Source: Panulirus ornatus
Taxonomy: Eukaryota; Arthropoda; Malacostraca; Decapoda; Palinuridae
Assembly (NCBI RefSeq): GCF_036320965.1
Contig: NC_092257.1
Location: forward strand, 17,853,913-17,917,912
Direction: 5' to 3'
DNA length: 64,000 bases
Each line of letters starts with the position of its first letter. Position 1 is the stretch's first letter. The notes under the pieces are model-generated. The model had not been told where the DNA came from. It saw only the letters and a list, made by a program, of their open reading frames with translations, and did no database searches. Both the position numbers and the translations under genes were made by a program. This document shows, in pieces, positions 23,072 to 35,161 of the stretch.

Positions 23072-23212
23072 TGTTGAAATATATAGGTATGTATATGTGC
23101 ATGTGTGGGTGTTTATGTATATGCATGTGTATGTGGGTGGGTTGGGCCATTCCTTCGTCTCTTTCCTTGCGCTACCTCGCTAACGCGGGAGACAGCATCA
23201 AAGTATAATGAA
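23072..23212 (+). mobile_element. RTE-like 3' tail (target of previous insertion)
   Basis: GAAATATATAGGTATGTATA to CGCTAACGCGGGAGACAGC, followed by an ATGAAAAAAA tail. Confidence 0.75.
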
Positions 23213-23949
23213 AAAAAGAGGTAATAATTATAAGATTGCATGAAGAGTGATTTTATGAACCCCAACTCTTTTAGCATTAAGAATTGACCAAAATGAAGCA
23301 GGTGTCTCTTGCACAAGTAGAGGTAATACTGTCAGTGCCTTTTTAACCATGACAGCACTTGGTCTGACTAGTGTGGCTGGTAATTCTTACATACTTTGAT
23401 GATTTTGCTGTTATGAATTACTATCAATGATTCACATTGCTTGCAATGAAAAATTTATGTCTACATAAGACAGTAGAATATTCATCTACAAATTTTTTGA
23501 TGTGTGCAAATTAAATGATGAAATGTGTAGTGGCAACTTGACTCTCAGCTTTACTCCCTATTTAAGTCATTGTGGTATATCTGCAGGACTTCTACACATT
23601 ATGAAAGTACCAGACAAAGTATGCATCATAATGATATTTTTTCATTGATATATGAATATCTTTGAAATTTTAGAATTATATTTTCTGTTCAGCTTGAAAA
23701 ACATGGGGAAACTCTATGCCTCATTGTTGAAAATGAAATCTAAATGAGGTTAACTGGATCAAATTTGCTACTGTTTTTTCAGTGTTTTACAAATTAGTTT
23801 AACTTACAATATGCATAATTACTATGTAATTCAAGAATTTTAAATTCTCTCTTGTTATGATTAAAAGAGTTACTAAAAATAATGTACCACATATTGTTTA
23901 GAAACATGTTGTGATGAATGGCAGTCGTAATGTAATGTGCTAATTACAG
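23213..23949. other. Intron sequence without recognised feature
   Basis: AT-rich unique-looking DNA before exon 3. I see no repeat, RNA gene or coding potential in it. Confidence 0.6.
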
Positions 23950-24089
23950 GTATGCTTCCCACTGAGCAAGATTAAGCTATGTTATCCACGTCTACCTTGC
24001 CCTAAGGATATTAGTTTTGATTACTATATATTCTTATCATGGATACAGAAACACAAAGCTAAACTTAGTTCTACTCTAATAAAGACTAG
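23950..24089 (+). CDS. Exon 3 of DXO/Rai1-like gene
   Basis: This exon has 46 codons plus two bases, between acceptor AATTACAG and donor GTGAGT. It begins in phase 0, matching the phase-0 end of exon 2. It encodes VCFPLSKIKLCYPRLPCP followed by KDISFDYYIFLSWIQKHKAK and a short rest. The final AG joins the A of exon 4 to give an Arg codon. It lies in a 970-bp stretch without recognisable transposon, just upstream of a large RTE copy beginning at about 24188. The PRLPCPKDISF stretch may correspond to the N-terminal strand region that precedes the DXO core, but that is only a positional guess. Confidence 0.65.
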
Positions 24090-24187
24090 GTGAGTTATAC
24101 CCTTTGTTCCTCAGTTAAACATTCATATTCTGTGATAATCTGCTTAGGTTATCAGCTATGTCCATGATATTCTCATGCTATTAATAA

Positions 24188-27100
24188 TGAGTACTTCCCA
24201 TGTGTGACGTAGAAGGCAGCTAAAGGGGTGGGAGCAGGAGGGCTGGAAACCCTCACCTCCTTGTATTTCAGTTTCTAAAAGGGGAAACAAGGAGTGAAGC
24301 GGGGAGTGCTCATCCTCCTTTAAGGCTCAGATTGGGATGTCTGAATGTGTGTGGATGTATCCAAGATGAGAAGAAAGGGGAGATAGGTAGTATGTTTGAG
24401 AAAAGAAAACCGAATGTTCTGGCTCTGAGTGAAATGAAGCTCAAGGGTAAAGGGAAAGAATGGTTTGGAAAATGTCATGGGAGTAAATTCAAGGGTTGGT
24501 AAGAGGACAAGAGCTAAGGAAGGATTAGCACTACTTCTGAAGCAGGAGTTGTGGGAGTGTGTGATAGAGTGTAAGAAAGTAAATTCCAGATTGATGTAGG
24601 TAAAACTGAAAGTGGATGGAGAGAGATGGGTGATTATTGGTGCTTATGCACCTGGTCATGAGAAGAAAGATCCTGAGAGGCAAGTGCTTTGGGAGCTACT
24701 GGGTGAGTGTGCCAGCAGCTTTGGCACATGAAACTGGGTGATTTAAATGCAAAGGAAAAATGTGGCAGGGGGGGATAATTGGTGTACATTGGGTATTCAG
24801 TGTTGTAAATGGAAATGGTGAAGAGCTTGTGGTTTTGTGTGCTGAAAAGAGACTGGTGATTGGGAATACCTGATTTAGAATGAGAGATATACATAAGTAA
24901 ATGTATGTAAGTAGGAGAGATGGTCAAAGGGCATTATTGGATTATGTATTGATTGACAGACATGTAGAAGAAAGATTTGTGGATGTTAATGTGCTGAGAC
25001 AAGCAGCTTGAGGGATGTCTCATCACTGTCTTGTTGAGGCGAAGGTGAAGATATTTAGAGGTTTTCAAAAAAAGAAGAATTTTGAGAAGAGAGTGGTGAG
25101 AGTAAGTGAGCTTGGAAAAGAGACTTGTGTGAGGAAGAACCAGGAGATATTGAGTGTAGAATGGCAGAAGGTGAGACCAAATGACGTGAGAGGAGTGGGA
25201 GAGGAATGGGATGTATTAAGGGAAGCAATGATGGCACGTGCAAAAGATGCATGTGGCATGAGAAAGGTGGGAGGTGGGCAGATTAGAAAGGCTAGAGAGT
25301 GGTGGGATGAAGAAGTAAAGTTGCTAAGGAAAGTGAAAAGAGAGGCATTTGGATGATACAAGGAAGGAATGCAAATGACTTTGAGATGTATAAAAGAAAT
25401 TGGCAGGAGGTCAAGAGGAAGGTGCAAGGGTTGAAAAAGAGTGCAAATGAGAGTTGGGGTGAGAGAGTATCATTAAGATTTAGGGAGAATAAAAAGATGT
25501 TTTGGAAGGAGGTAAATGACATGCTTAAGATAAGAGAATAAATGTGAACATCCGTGAAGGGGGCAAGGGGAAAAGTAAGAACAAATAGTGATGAAGCAAG
25601 AAGGAGGTGGGGTGAGTATTTTGAAGGTTTGCCGAATGTGTTTGATGATAGATTGACATCGCTACCCCCCTGCTTCAGCAAAGTAGTGCCAGAAAAACAG
25701 ACAAAAAAGACCACATTCATTCACACTAAATCTATCATGTATAATGCACTGAAACCACAGCCCCCTATCCACATCCAGGCCCCACAGACCTTTCCATGGT
25801 TTATTAAGAGGATATGGTGTGGGAGGTAAGTTGCTAGAAGCGGTGAAAAGTTTTACCAAGGATGTAAGGCATGTGCGCGAGTAGGAAGAGAGAAAAGTGA
25901 TCGGTTCCCAGTGAATGTCGGTTTGTGGCAGGGATGCATGATATCTCCATGGTTATTTAATTTGTTTATGGATGGGGTAGTTAGGGAGGTGAATGCAAGA
26001 ATTATGGAGAGAGGGGCAAGTATGCAGTCTGTTGTGGATGAGATAGCTTGGGAAGTGAGTCAGTTGTTGTTCGCTGATAATACAGCACTTATGGCTGAAG
26101 TTGGTGACTGAGTTTGGTAAAGTGTGTGAAAGAAGACAGCTGATAGTAAATGTGAGTAAGAGCAAGGTTATTAGGTGAAAGAAGAAAGCTGATAGTAAAT
26201 GTGAATAAGAGCAAGGTTATTAGGTTCAATAGGGTTAAGAGACAAGTTAACTCGGAGGTAAGTTTGAATGGAGAAAAACTCGAGGAAGTGAAGTGTTTTA
26301 GATATCTGGGAGTGGATTTAGCAGCAGATGGAACCATGGAAGCGGAAGTGACTCACAGGGTTAGGAGGGGATGAAGGTTCTGGTAGTGTTGAAGAATGTG
26401 TGGAAGGCGAGAATGTTGTCTCGAAGAGCAAAGTAGGTATGTTTGAAGGAATGGTCATTCCAACAATATTTTGTGGTTACGAGGCATGGGCTATAGATAG
26501 GGTTGCGCGGAGGAGGGTGGATATATTGGAAATGAAATGTTTAAGGACAGTATGTGGTGTGAGGTGGTTTGATCGAGTAAGTAATGAAAGGGTAAGGTAG
26601 ATGTGCAGTAATAGAAAGAGTGTGGTTGAGAGAGCAGAAGAGGGTGTGTTGAAATGGTTTGGTCACATGGAGGGAATAAGTAAGGAAAGATTGACAAAGA
26701 GGATATATGTGTCATAGGTAGCAGAAACAAGGAGAAGCGGGAGACCAAATTGGAGATGGAAGGATGGAGTGAAAAAGATTTTGAATGATTGGGGCCTGAA
26801 CATACAGGAAGGTGAAAGGCATGCAAGGAATACCGTGAATTGGAACGATGTGGTATACTGGGGTTGACTTGCCGTCAATGGATTGAACCAGGGCATGTAA
26901 AGTGTCTTGGGTAAACCATGGAAAGTTTTATGTGGCCTGGATGTGGAAATGGAGCTGTGGTTTTGATGCATTACACATGACAGCTAGAGACTGAGTGTGA
27001 ATGAATGTGGCCCTTTTTGTCTTTTCCTAGCACTACCTCACACATGCGTGTGGATGGGGGGTAGTGCTATTTCATGTGAGGCAGGGTGGTGATGGGAATG

Positions 27101-27625
27101 GATGAAGGCAGCAAGTATGAATATGTACATGTGTGTATGTATGTATGTATATGTATGTATAAGTTGAAATGTATAGGTATGTATATATGTGTGTGAGTGG
27201 GCGTTTATGTATATACATGTGTATATGGGTGGGTTAGGCCATTCTTTCATCTGTTTCCTTGCGCTACTTCGGTAATGTAGGAGACAGCGATTACACATGT
27301 CAGCTAGAGACTGAGTGTGAATGAATGTGGCCTTTTTTGTCTTTTCCTAGCACTACTTCGCACGTGCGTGTGGAGGGGGGGTCCTCTTTCATATGAGGCA
27401 GGGTGGCAATGGGAATGGATGAAGGCAGTATGTATGAATATGTACATGTGTATATGTGTGTATGTATGTATATGTATGTATACGTTGAAAAGTATAGGTA
27501 CGTATATGTGTGTGTGTGTGTGGGCGTTTATGTATATACATGTGTATGTTGGTGGGTTGGGCCATTCTTGCATCTATTTCCTTGCACTACCTCGGTAACA
27601 TGGGAGATGGCAATTAAGTATTATA
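24188..27625 (+). mobile_element. Long RTE-like copy with 5' leader, decayed, duplicated 3' UTR
   Basis: Starts in the G-rich 5' leader (CCCATGTGTGACGTAGAAGG) and keeps the endonuclease region (to about 25010), linker (25015-25541), RT (25804-26330, after a gap), C-terminal region (26400-26870) and 3' UTR. The 3' UTR is present twice in tandem: 26971-27290 and 27291-27625, offset 320 bp. A foreign 150-bp piece replaces part of the RT fingers at about 25650-25802. Confidence 0.78.
25650..25802 (-). mobile_element. Fragment of a variant RTE-like 3' end
   Basis: Reversed 3' UTR with the variant form CAGCAAAGTAGTGCCAGAAA found also near 35750. It lies inside the + strand copy and replaces several hundred bases of it. 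Confidence 0.6.
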
Positions 27626-27664
27626 ATAATAGATAAAAATTTTGTATTATATATATATGTATAA

Positions 27665-27903
27665 ATCCCTGGGGATAGGGGAGAAAGAATACTTCCCACG
27701 TATTCCCTGCGTGTCGTAGAAGGCGACTAAAAGGGGAGGGAGCGGGTGGCTGGAAATCCTCCCCTTTCTTGTTTTTTTTTTAATTTTCCAAAAGAAGGAA
27801 CAGAGAAGGGGGTCAGGTGAGGATATTCCCTCTAAGGCCCAGTTCTCTGTTCTTAATGTTACCTCGCTATTGCGGGAAATGGCAAATAGTATGAAAAAAA
27901 AAA
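27665..27903 (+). mobile_element. Short non-autonomous element built from RTE-like 5' and 3' ends
   Basis: The first ~110 bp (CCTGGGGATAGGGGAGAAAG onwards) match the 5' leader of the RTE-like element. The last ~50 bp (TTACCTCGCTATTGCGGGAA, then TAGTATGAAAA) resemble its 3' terminus. The middle holds an AAAAGAAGGAACAGAGAAGG segment related to the end of the leader. A second copy is at 60618-60863, of the same length and layout, so this is a family and not a chance deletion. Confidence 0.75.
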
Positions 27904-28058
27904 TATATGTATGTATATATATGTTTATTTATGTATATGTGCTTGTATGGTTGTTCATGTATATGTATGTATAGATGAGTGGATGGGCCATTCTTTGTTT
28001 CCTGGTGCTACCTTGCTGATGTGGGAAACAGCAATTAAGTATGGTTTTAAAAAGATCA
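27904..28058 (+). mobile_element. RTE-like 3' tail fragment
   Basis: ATGTATATATATG-rich tail with GGATGGGCCATTCTTTG and a degenerate CTACCTTGCTGATGTGGG terminus, followed by an AT-rich spacer. Confidence 0.7.
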
Positions 28059-28067
28059 TAATATAAT

Positions 28068-31000
28068 ATTCCTGGGGATAGGAGAGAAAGAATATTTCCC
28101 ATGTGTCATAGAAGGTGACTAAAGGGGGCTGGAGTGGGAGGCTAGAAACTCTCCGCTCCTTTTACTTCAGTTTGTGTAAGTGGAAACAGGAGTCAGATGG
28201 GGAGTACTCATCCTCCTTGAAGGCTCAGATTGGGGTGTCTGAATGTGTGTGGATGTAACCAAAATGAGAAGAGAGACAGTTAGTGTGTTTGAGGAAAGAA
28301 ACCTGGATGTTTTGGCTCTGAGTGAAACAAAGCTCAAGGGTTAAGGGAAAGAATGGTTTAGAAAAGTCATGGGTGTAAAGTCAGGGGTTGGTGAGAGAAC
28401 AAGAGCTGAGGAAGGAGTAGCACTACTCTTGAAGCAGGAGTTGTGGGAGTGTGTGATAGAATGTAATAAAGTGAATTTTAGATTGATGTGGGTAAAACTG
28501 AAAGTGGATGGAGAGAGGTGGATGATAATTGGTGCTTATGCACCTGGTCATGAGAAGAAATGTCATGAGAGGCAAGTGTTTTGGGAGCAGCTGAGTGAGT
28601 GTCAGCACCTTTGGTGCGTGAAACTGGATATTAGTGATGGGTGATATAAATGCGAAGGTGAGTAATGTGGTAATTGAGGGTATAATTGGTGTACATAGGG
28701 TATTCAGTGTTGTGAATGGAAATGGTAAAGAGCTTGTGGATTTGTGTGCAGAAAAAAGACTGGTGTTTGGGAATACCTGGATTAAAAAGAGAGAGATACA
28801 TAAGTTTACATATGTGAGTAGGAGAGATGGTCAGAGAGCATTATTGGATTATATGTTAATTGATAGGTGTGTAAAAGAGAGATATGCTGAGACAGGCAGC
28901 TGGAGATATGTCTGATCACTGTCTTGTGGAGACAAAGGTGAAGATTTGTAGAGGTTTTCAAGAAAGAAGAGAGAATGTTGGGGAGAAGAGAGTGGTGAGA
29001 GTAAGAGAGCTTGGAAAGAATACTTGTGTGAGAAAGTACCAGGAGAGATTGAGTGTAGAATGGCAAAAGGTGAGAGCAAATGACATGAGTGGAGTGGGAG
29101 AGGAATGGGATATATTTAGGGAAGCAGTGATGGCATGTGCAAAAGATGCATGTGGCATGACAAAGGTAGGAGATGGGCAGATTAGAAAGGGTAGTGAGTG
29201 GTGGAATGAAAAATTAAAGTTGTTAATGAAAGAAAAGAATGAGGCATTTGGATGATACTTACAAGGAAGGAGTGCCGGTGACTGAGAGATGCATAAGATA
29301 AAACGGCAGGAGGTCAAAAGGGATGTATAAGAGAAAGCGGCAGGAGGTCAAAAGAAAGGTGCAAGGGTTGAAAAAAGGGCCAATGAAGGTTAGGGTGAGA
29401 GAGTATCATTAAGCTTTAGGGACAATAAAAAGATGTTTTGGAAGGAGGTAGATAACATGCAAAAGACAATAGAGTAAATGGGAACATCAGTGAAGGGGGC
29501 AAAGGAGGAAGTGATAACATGAAGTGGGAAGGGGAAGAAGTGAGTATTTTGAAGGTTTGTTGAATATGTTTAATGATAGAATGGCAGATGTAGGGTGTTT
29601 TGGCCGGGGTGGTGAGGAAAGTGAGAAGGTCCGGGAGAATGGTTTTGTTAATGATAGAATGCAGATGTAGGGTGTTTTGGCCTGTTTGGTGAGCAGAGTG
29701 AGAAGGTCAGGGAGAATGGTTTGGTTAAGAGAGAAGAGCTAGTGAAAGCCTTGTGGAAGATGAAATACCCATAAGGCGGTGGGTTTGGATGGTATTGCAG
29801 TGGAATTTATTAAGAAAGTGGGTGACTTTGTTGTTGATTGGTTGGTAAGAATATTCATTGTATGTATGGATCATGGTGAAGTGCCTGAGAATTGGCAGAA
29901 TGCATGTATAGTGTCGTTATACAAAGGCAGAAGGATAAAGGTGAGTGTTCAACCTGCAGAGGAATAAGTTTGTTGAGTATTCCTGGCAAATTGTATGGGT
30001 AGAGTATTGATTGAGAGGGTGAAGGCATGCACAGATCATTAGATTGGGGAGGAGCATTGAGGTTTCAGAAGAGGTACAGGATGTGTGGATCAGTTGTGTG
30101 CTTTGAAGAATGTGTGAGAAATATTTGAAAAGCAGATGGATTTGTATGTGGCATTTATGGATCTAGAGAAGGCATATGATAGGGTTGACAGAGATGCTTT
30201 GTAGAAGGTCTTAAGAGTATATGGTGTGGGAAGCAAGCTACTAGAAGCAGTGAAAAGTTTTTATTAAGGATGTAAGGCATGTGTACTAGTGGGAAGAGAG
30301 GAGAGTGATTGGTTCCCAGGGGTGTGTGATGTCTCCATGGTTGTTTAATTTGTTTATGGATGGCTTGGTTAGGGAGATGAATGCAAGAGTTTTGGAGAGA
30401 GGGGCAAGTATGCAGTCTGTTTTGGATGAGAGGGCCTGGGATGTGAGTCAGTCGCTGCTGATATAACTCTGATGGCTGGTTCAAGTGAGAAACTGCAGAA
30501 GTTGGTGACTGAGTTTGGAGAAAGTTGAGAGTTAAGTGAATAAGAGCAAGGTTATTAAATTCAGCATGGTTTAGGAACAAGTTGATTGTGATGTAAGTTT
30601 GAATGGAGAAAAATTGGAGGAAGTGAAGTGTTTTAGATATCTGGGAGCAGACTTAGCAGCAAGTGGAACCATGGAAGCAGAAATGAGTCACAGGGTGAGG
30701 GAGGGGGCAAAGTTTCTGGGAGCATTGAAGAATGTGCAGAGAGACATAACATCTCAGAGAGCAAAACTAGTTATGTTTGAATGAATAGCAGTTCCAACAA
30801 TTTTACATGGTTGCTAGGCATCTGCTATAAATAGGGTTGTACGGAGGAGGGTGGAAGTGTTAGAAATGAAATGTTCGAGGACAATGTGTGGTATGAAGTG
30901 GTTTGATTGAGTAAGTAATGTAAGGGTAAGAGAGATGTGTGGAAATAAAAAGAGTGTGGTTGAGAAAGCAGAAGAGGGTGTGTTGGAATGGTTTGGTCAC

Positions 31001-31457
31001 ATGGACAGAATGAGTGAGGAAAGATTGACAAAGATTGACAAAGAAGATACATGTGTCAGAGGTAGAGGCAACAAGGAGAAGCGGGAGACCAAATTGGAGG
31101 TGGAAGGAAGGATTTTGAGTGATTGGGGCTTAGACATATAGGAGGGTGAAAGGGGTGCAAGGAATAGAGTGAATTGGAACGATATGGTATATCGGGGTCG
31201 ACATGCTGTCAGTGGATTGAACCAGGGCATGTGAAGCATCTAGGGTAAACCATGGGAAGTTTTGTGGGACCTGGATGTGGAAAGGGAGCTGTGGTTTTGA
31301 TGCATTATACATGACAGCTAGAGACTGGGTATGAACAAATGTGGCTTTTGTTGTCTTTTCTTAGCGCTACCTCGTGCACATGCAGGGGGAGGGGGTTGTT
31401 ATTTCATGTGTGGCGGGATCGCGACAGGAATGAAGAAGGGAAGACAGTTTGAATTAT
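28068..31457 (+). mobile_element. Nearly full-length RTE-like copy
   Basis: Holds, in order, the 5' leader (ATTCCTGGGGATAGGAGAGA), endonuclease (frames 28369-28644 and 28634-28915: VGERTRAEEGVALLLKQE, MMGDINAKVSN), linker (28884-29255), RT (29779-30500), C-terminal region (30599-31141) and 3' UTR up to GAATTATGTAC. The last ~200 bp of the 3' UTR are missing where a minus-strand copy begins. Many stops and frameshifts are present. Confidence 0.8.
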
Positions 31458-32788
31458 GTACATGGTTTACCCCAGACGCTTCATGTGCCCAGGTTCAATC
31501 CATTGACAGCACATCGACCCTGGTACACCACATCATTCCAATTCACTCTATTCCTTGCACGCCTTTCACCCTCCTGCATGTTCAGGCCCTGATCACTCAA
31601 AATCTTGTTCACTCCATCTTTCCACCTCCAATTTGGTCTCCCACTTCTCGTTCCCTCCACCTCTGACACATTATCCTCTTTGTCAATCTTTCCTCACTCA
31701 TTCTCTCCATGTAACCAAACCATTTCAACACACCCTCTTCTGCTCTCTCCACCACACTCTTTTTATTACCACACATCTCTCTTACCCTTTCGTTACTTAC
31801 TAAATCAAACCACCTCACACCACATATTGTCCTCAAACATCTCATTTCCAGCACATCCACCCTCCTCAGCATAACTCTATCTATAGCCCATGCCTCGCAA
31901 CCATATAACATTGTTAGAAACGCTATTCCTTCAAACATACATATTTTTGCTTTCCAAGATAATGTTCTCGGCTTCCACACATTCTTCAACGCTCCCAGAA
32001 CTTTTGCCCCCTCCCCACCCTATGATTCACTTCCACTTCCATGGCTCTATCCGCTGCCAAGTCCACTCCCAGATATCTAAAACACTTCACTTAATCCAGT
32101 TTTTCTCCATTCAAACTTACCTCCCAATTGACTTGTCCCTCAACCCTACTGTACCTAATAACCTTACTCTTATTCATATTTACTCTCAGCTTTCTTCTTT
32201 CACACACTTTACCAAACTGTCACCAGCTTCTGCAGTTTCTCACGAATCAGCCACCAGCGCTGTATCATCAGCGAACAACAACTGACTCACTTCCCAAGCT
32301 CTCTCATCCACTACAGAATGCATACTTGTGCCTCTTTCCAAAACTCTTGCATTCACCTCCCTAACAACCCCATCGATAAACAAATTAAACAACCATGGAG
32401 ACATCACACACCCCTGCCGCAAACCTACATTCACTGAGAACCAATCACTTTCCTCTCTTCCTACACGTACACATGCCTTACATCCTCAATAAAAACTTTT
32501 CACTGCTTCTAACAACTTTCCTCCCACACCATACATTCTTAATACCTTCCACAGAGCATCTCTATCAACTCTTATCATATTCCTTCTCCAGATCCATAAA
32601 TGCTACATGCAAATCCATTTGCTTTTCTAAGTATTTCTCACATACATTCTTCAAAGCAAACACCTGATCCACACATCCTCTACCACTTCGGAAACCACAC
32701 TGCTCTTCCCCAATCTGATGCTCTGTACATGCCTTCACCCTCTCAATCAATACCCTCCCATATAATTTCCCAGGAATACTCAACAAAC
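31458..32788 (-). mobile_element. RTE-like copy missing its 3' terminus
   Basis: Starts inside the reversed 3' UTR (ATGGTTTACCCCAGACGC) and runs through the C-terminal region (31481-31989) and RT (32240-32434 and 32600-32788), as far as SIPGK. It is cut by the T run of the next copy. Confidence 0.78.
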
Positions 32789-35150
32789 TTTTTTTTTTTT
32801 TTTTTTTTTTTTTGCTTTGTCGCTGTCTCCCGCGTTTGCGAGGTAGCGCAAGGAAACAGACGAAAGAAATGGCCCAACCCACCCCCATACAAATGTATAT
32901 ACATACGTCCACACACGCAAATATACATACCTACACAGCTTTCCATGGTTTACCCCAGACGCTTCACATGCCTTGATTCAATCCACTGACAACACGTCAA
33001 CCCCAGTATACCACATCGCTCCAAATCACTCTATTCCTTGCCCTCCTTTCACCCTCCTGCATGTTCAGGCCCCGATCACACAAAATCTTTTTCACTCCAT
33101 CTTTCCACTTCCAATTTGGTCTCCCTCTTCTCCTCGTTCCCTCCACCTCTGACACATATATCCTCTTGGTCAATCTTTCCTCACTCATTCTCTCCATGTG
33201 CCCGAACCACTTCAAAACACCCTCTTCTGCTCTCTCAACCACGCTTTTTTTATTTCCACACATCTCTCTTACCCTTACGTTACTCACTCGATCAAACCAC
33301 CTCACACCACACATTGTCCTCAAACATCTCATTTCCAGCACATCCATCCTCCTCCGCACAACTCTATCCATAGCCCACGCCTCGCAACCATACAACATTG
33401 TTGGAACCACTATTCCTTCAAACATACCCATTTTTGCTTTCTGAGATAATGTTCTCGACTTCCACACATTCTTCAAGGCCCCCAGAATTTTCGCCCCCTC
33501 CCCCACCCTATGATCCACTTCCGCTTCCATGGTTCCATCCGCTGCCAGATCCACTCCCAGATATCTAAAACACTTCACTTCCTCCAGTTTTTCTCCATTC
33601 AAACTCACCTCCCAATTGACTTGACCCTCAACCCTACTGTACCTAATAACCTTGCTCTTATTCGCATTTACTCTTAACTTTCTTCTTCCACACACTTTAC
33701 CGAACTCAGTCACCAGCTTCTGCAGTTTCTCACATGAATCAGCCACCAGCGCTGTATCATCAGCGAACAGCAACTGACTCACTTCCCAAGCTCTCTCATC
33801 CCCAACAGACTTCATACTTGCCCCTCTTTCCAAAACTCTTGCATTTACCTCCCTAACAACCCCATCCATAAACAAATTAAACAACCATGGAGACATCACA
33901 CACCCCTGCCGCAAACCTACATTCACTGAGAACCAATCACTTTCCTCTCTTCCTACACGTACACATGCCTTACATCCTCGATAAAAACTTTTCACTGCTT
34001 CTAACAACTTTCCTCCTACACCATATATTCTTAATACCTTCCACAGAGCATCTCTATCAACTCTATCATATGCTACATACATATCCATTTGCTTTTCTAA
34101 GTATTTCTCACATACATTCTTCAAAGCAAACACCTGATCCACACATCCTCTACCACTTCTGAAACCACACTGCTCTTCCCCAATCTGATGCTCTGTACAT
34201 GCCTTCACCCTCTCAATCAATACCCTCCCATATAATTTACCAGGAATACTCAACAAACTTATACCTCTGTAATTTGAGCACTCACTCTTATCCCCTTTGC
34301 CTTTGTACAATGGCACTATGCACGCATTCCGCCAATCCTCAGGCACCTCACCATGAGTCATACATACATTAAATAACCTTACCAACCAGTCAACAATACA
34401 GTCACCCCCTTTTTTAGTAAATTCCACTGCAATACCATCCAAACCTGCTGCCTTGCCGGCTTTCATCTTCCGCAAAGCTTTCACTACCTCTTCTCTGTTT
34501 ACCAAATCATTTTCCCTAACCCTCTCACTTTGCACACCACCTCGACCAAAACACCCTATATCTGCCACTCTATCATCAAACACATTCAACAAACCTTCAA
34601 AATACTCACTCCATCTCCTTCTCACATCACCACTACTTGTTATCACCTTCCCATTTGCGCCCTTCACTGAAGTTCCCATTTGCTCCCTTGTCTTACGCAC
34701 TTTATTTACCTCCTTCCAGAACATCTTTTTATTCTCCCTAAAATTTAATGATACTCTCTCACCCCAACTCTCATTTGCCCTTTTTTTCACCTCTTGCACC
34801 TTTCTCTTGACCTCCTGTCTCTTTCTTTTATACATCTCCCACTCAATTGCATTTTTTCCCTGCAAAAATCGTCCAAATGCCTCTCTCTCCTTTCACTAAT
34901 ACTCTTACTTCTTCATCCCACCACTCACTACCCTTTCTAATCAACCCACCTCCCACTCTTCTCATGCCACAAGCATCTTTTGCGCAATCCATCACTGATT
35001 CCCTAAATACATCCCATTCCTCCCCCACTCCCCTTACTTCCATTGTTCTCACCTTTTTCCATTCTTTACTCAGTCTCTCCTGGTACTTCCTCACACAGGT
35101 CTCCTTCCCAAGCTCACTTACTCTCACCACCCTCTTCACCCCAACATATA
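32789..35150 (-). mobile_element. Young RTE-like copy, short 3' UTR, with the second-longest ORF
   Basis: T run (32789-32812), reversed terminus, short 3' UTR, then a 622-codon open frame and a further linker frame (34843-35196). It is truncated within the linker (RVVRVSELGKETCVRKYQ), so the endonuclease is absent. Confidence 0.85.
32997..34865 (-). pseudogene. RTE-like reverse transcriptase ORF, 622 codons, motif A deleted
   Basis: Open from the linker (EVKRKVQEVKKRANESWG) through the RT fingers (EVPEDWRNACIVPLYKGK), LRQGCVMSPWLFNLFMD, FADDTALVAD and the whole C-terminal region. Around 34066 other copies read LYVAFMDLEKAYDRVD, but this one reads MYVAYDRVD. An in-frame 21-base loss has removed FMDLEKA, which includes the first catalytic Asp of the RT. 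The protein therefore should not polymerise despite the long frame. Confidence 0.82.
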
Positions 35151-35161
35151 TTATTTTGTCC

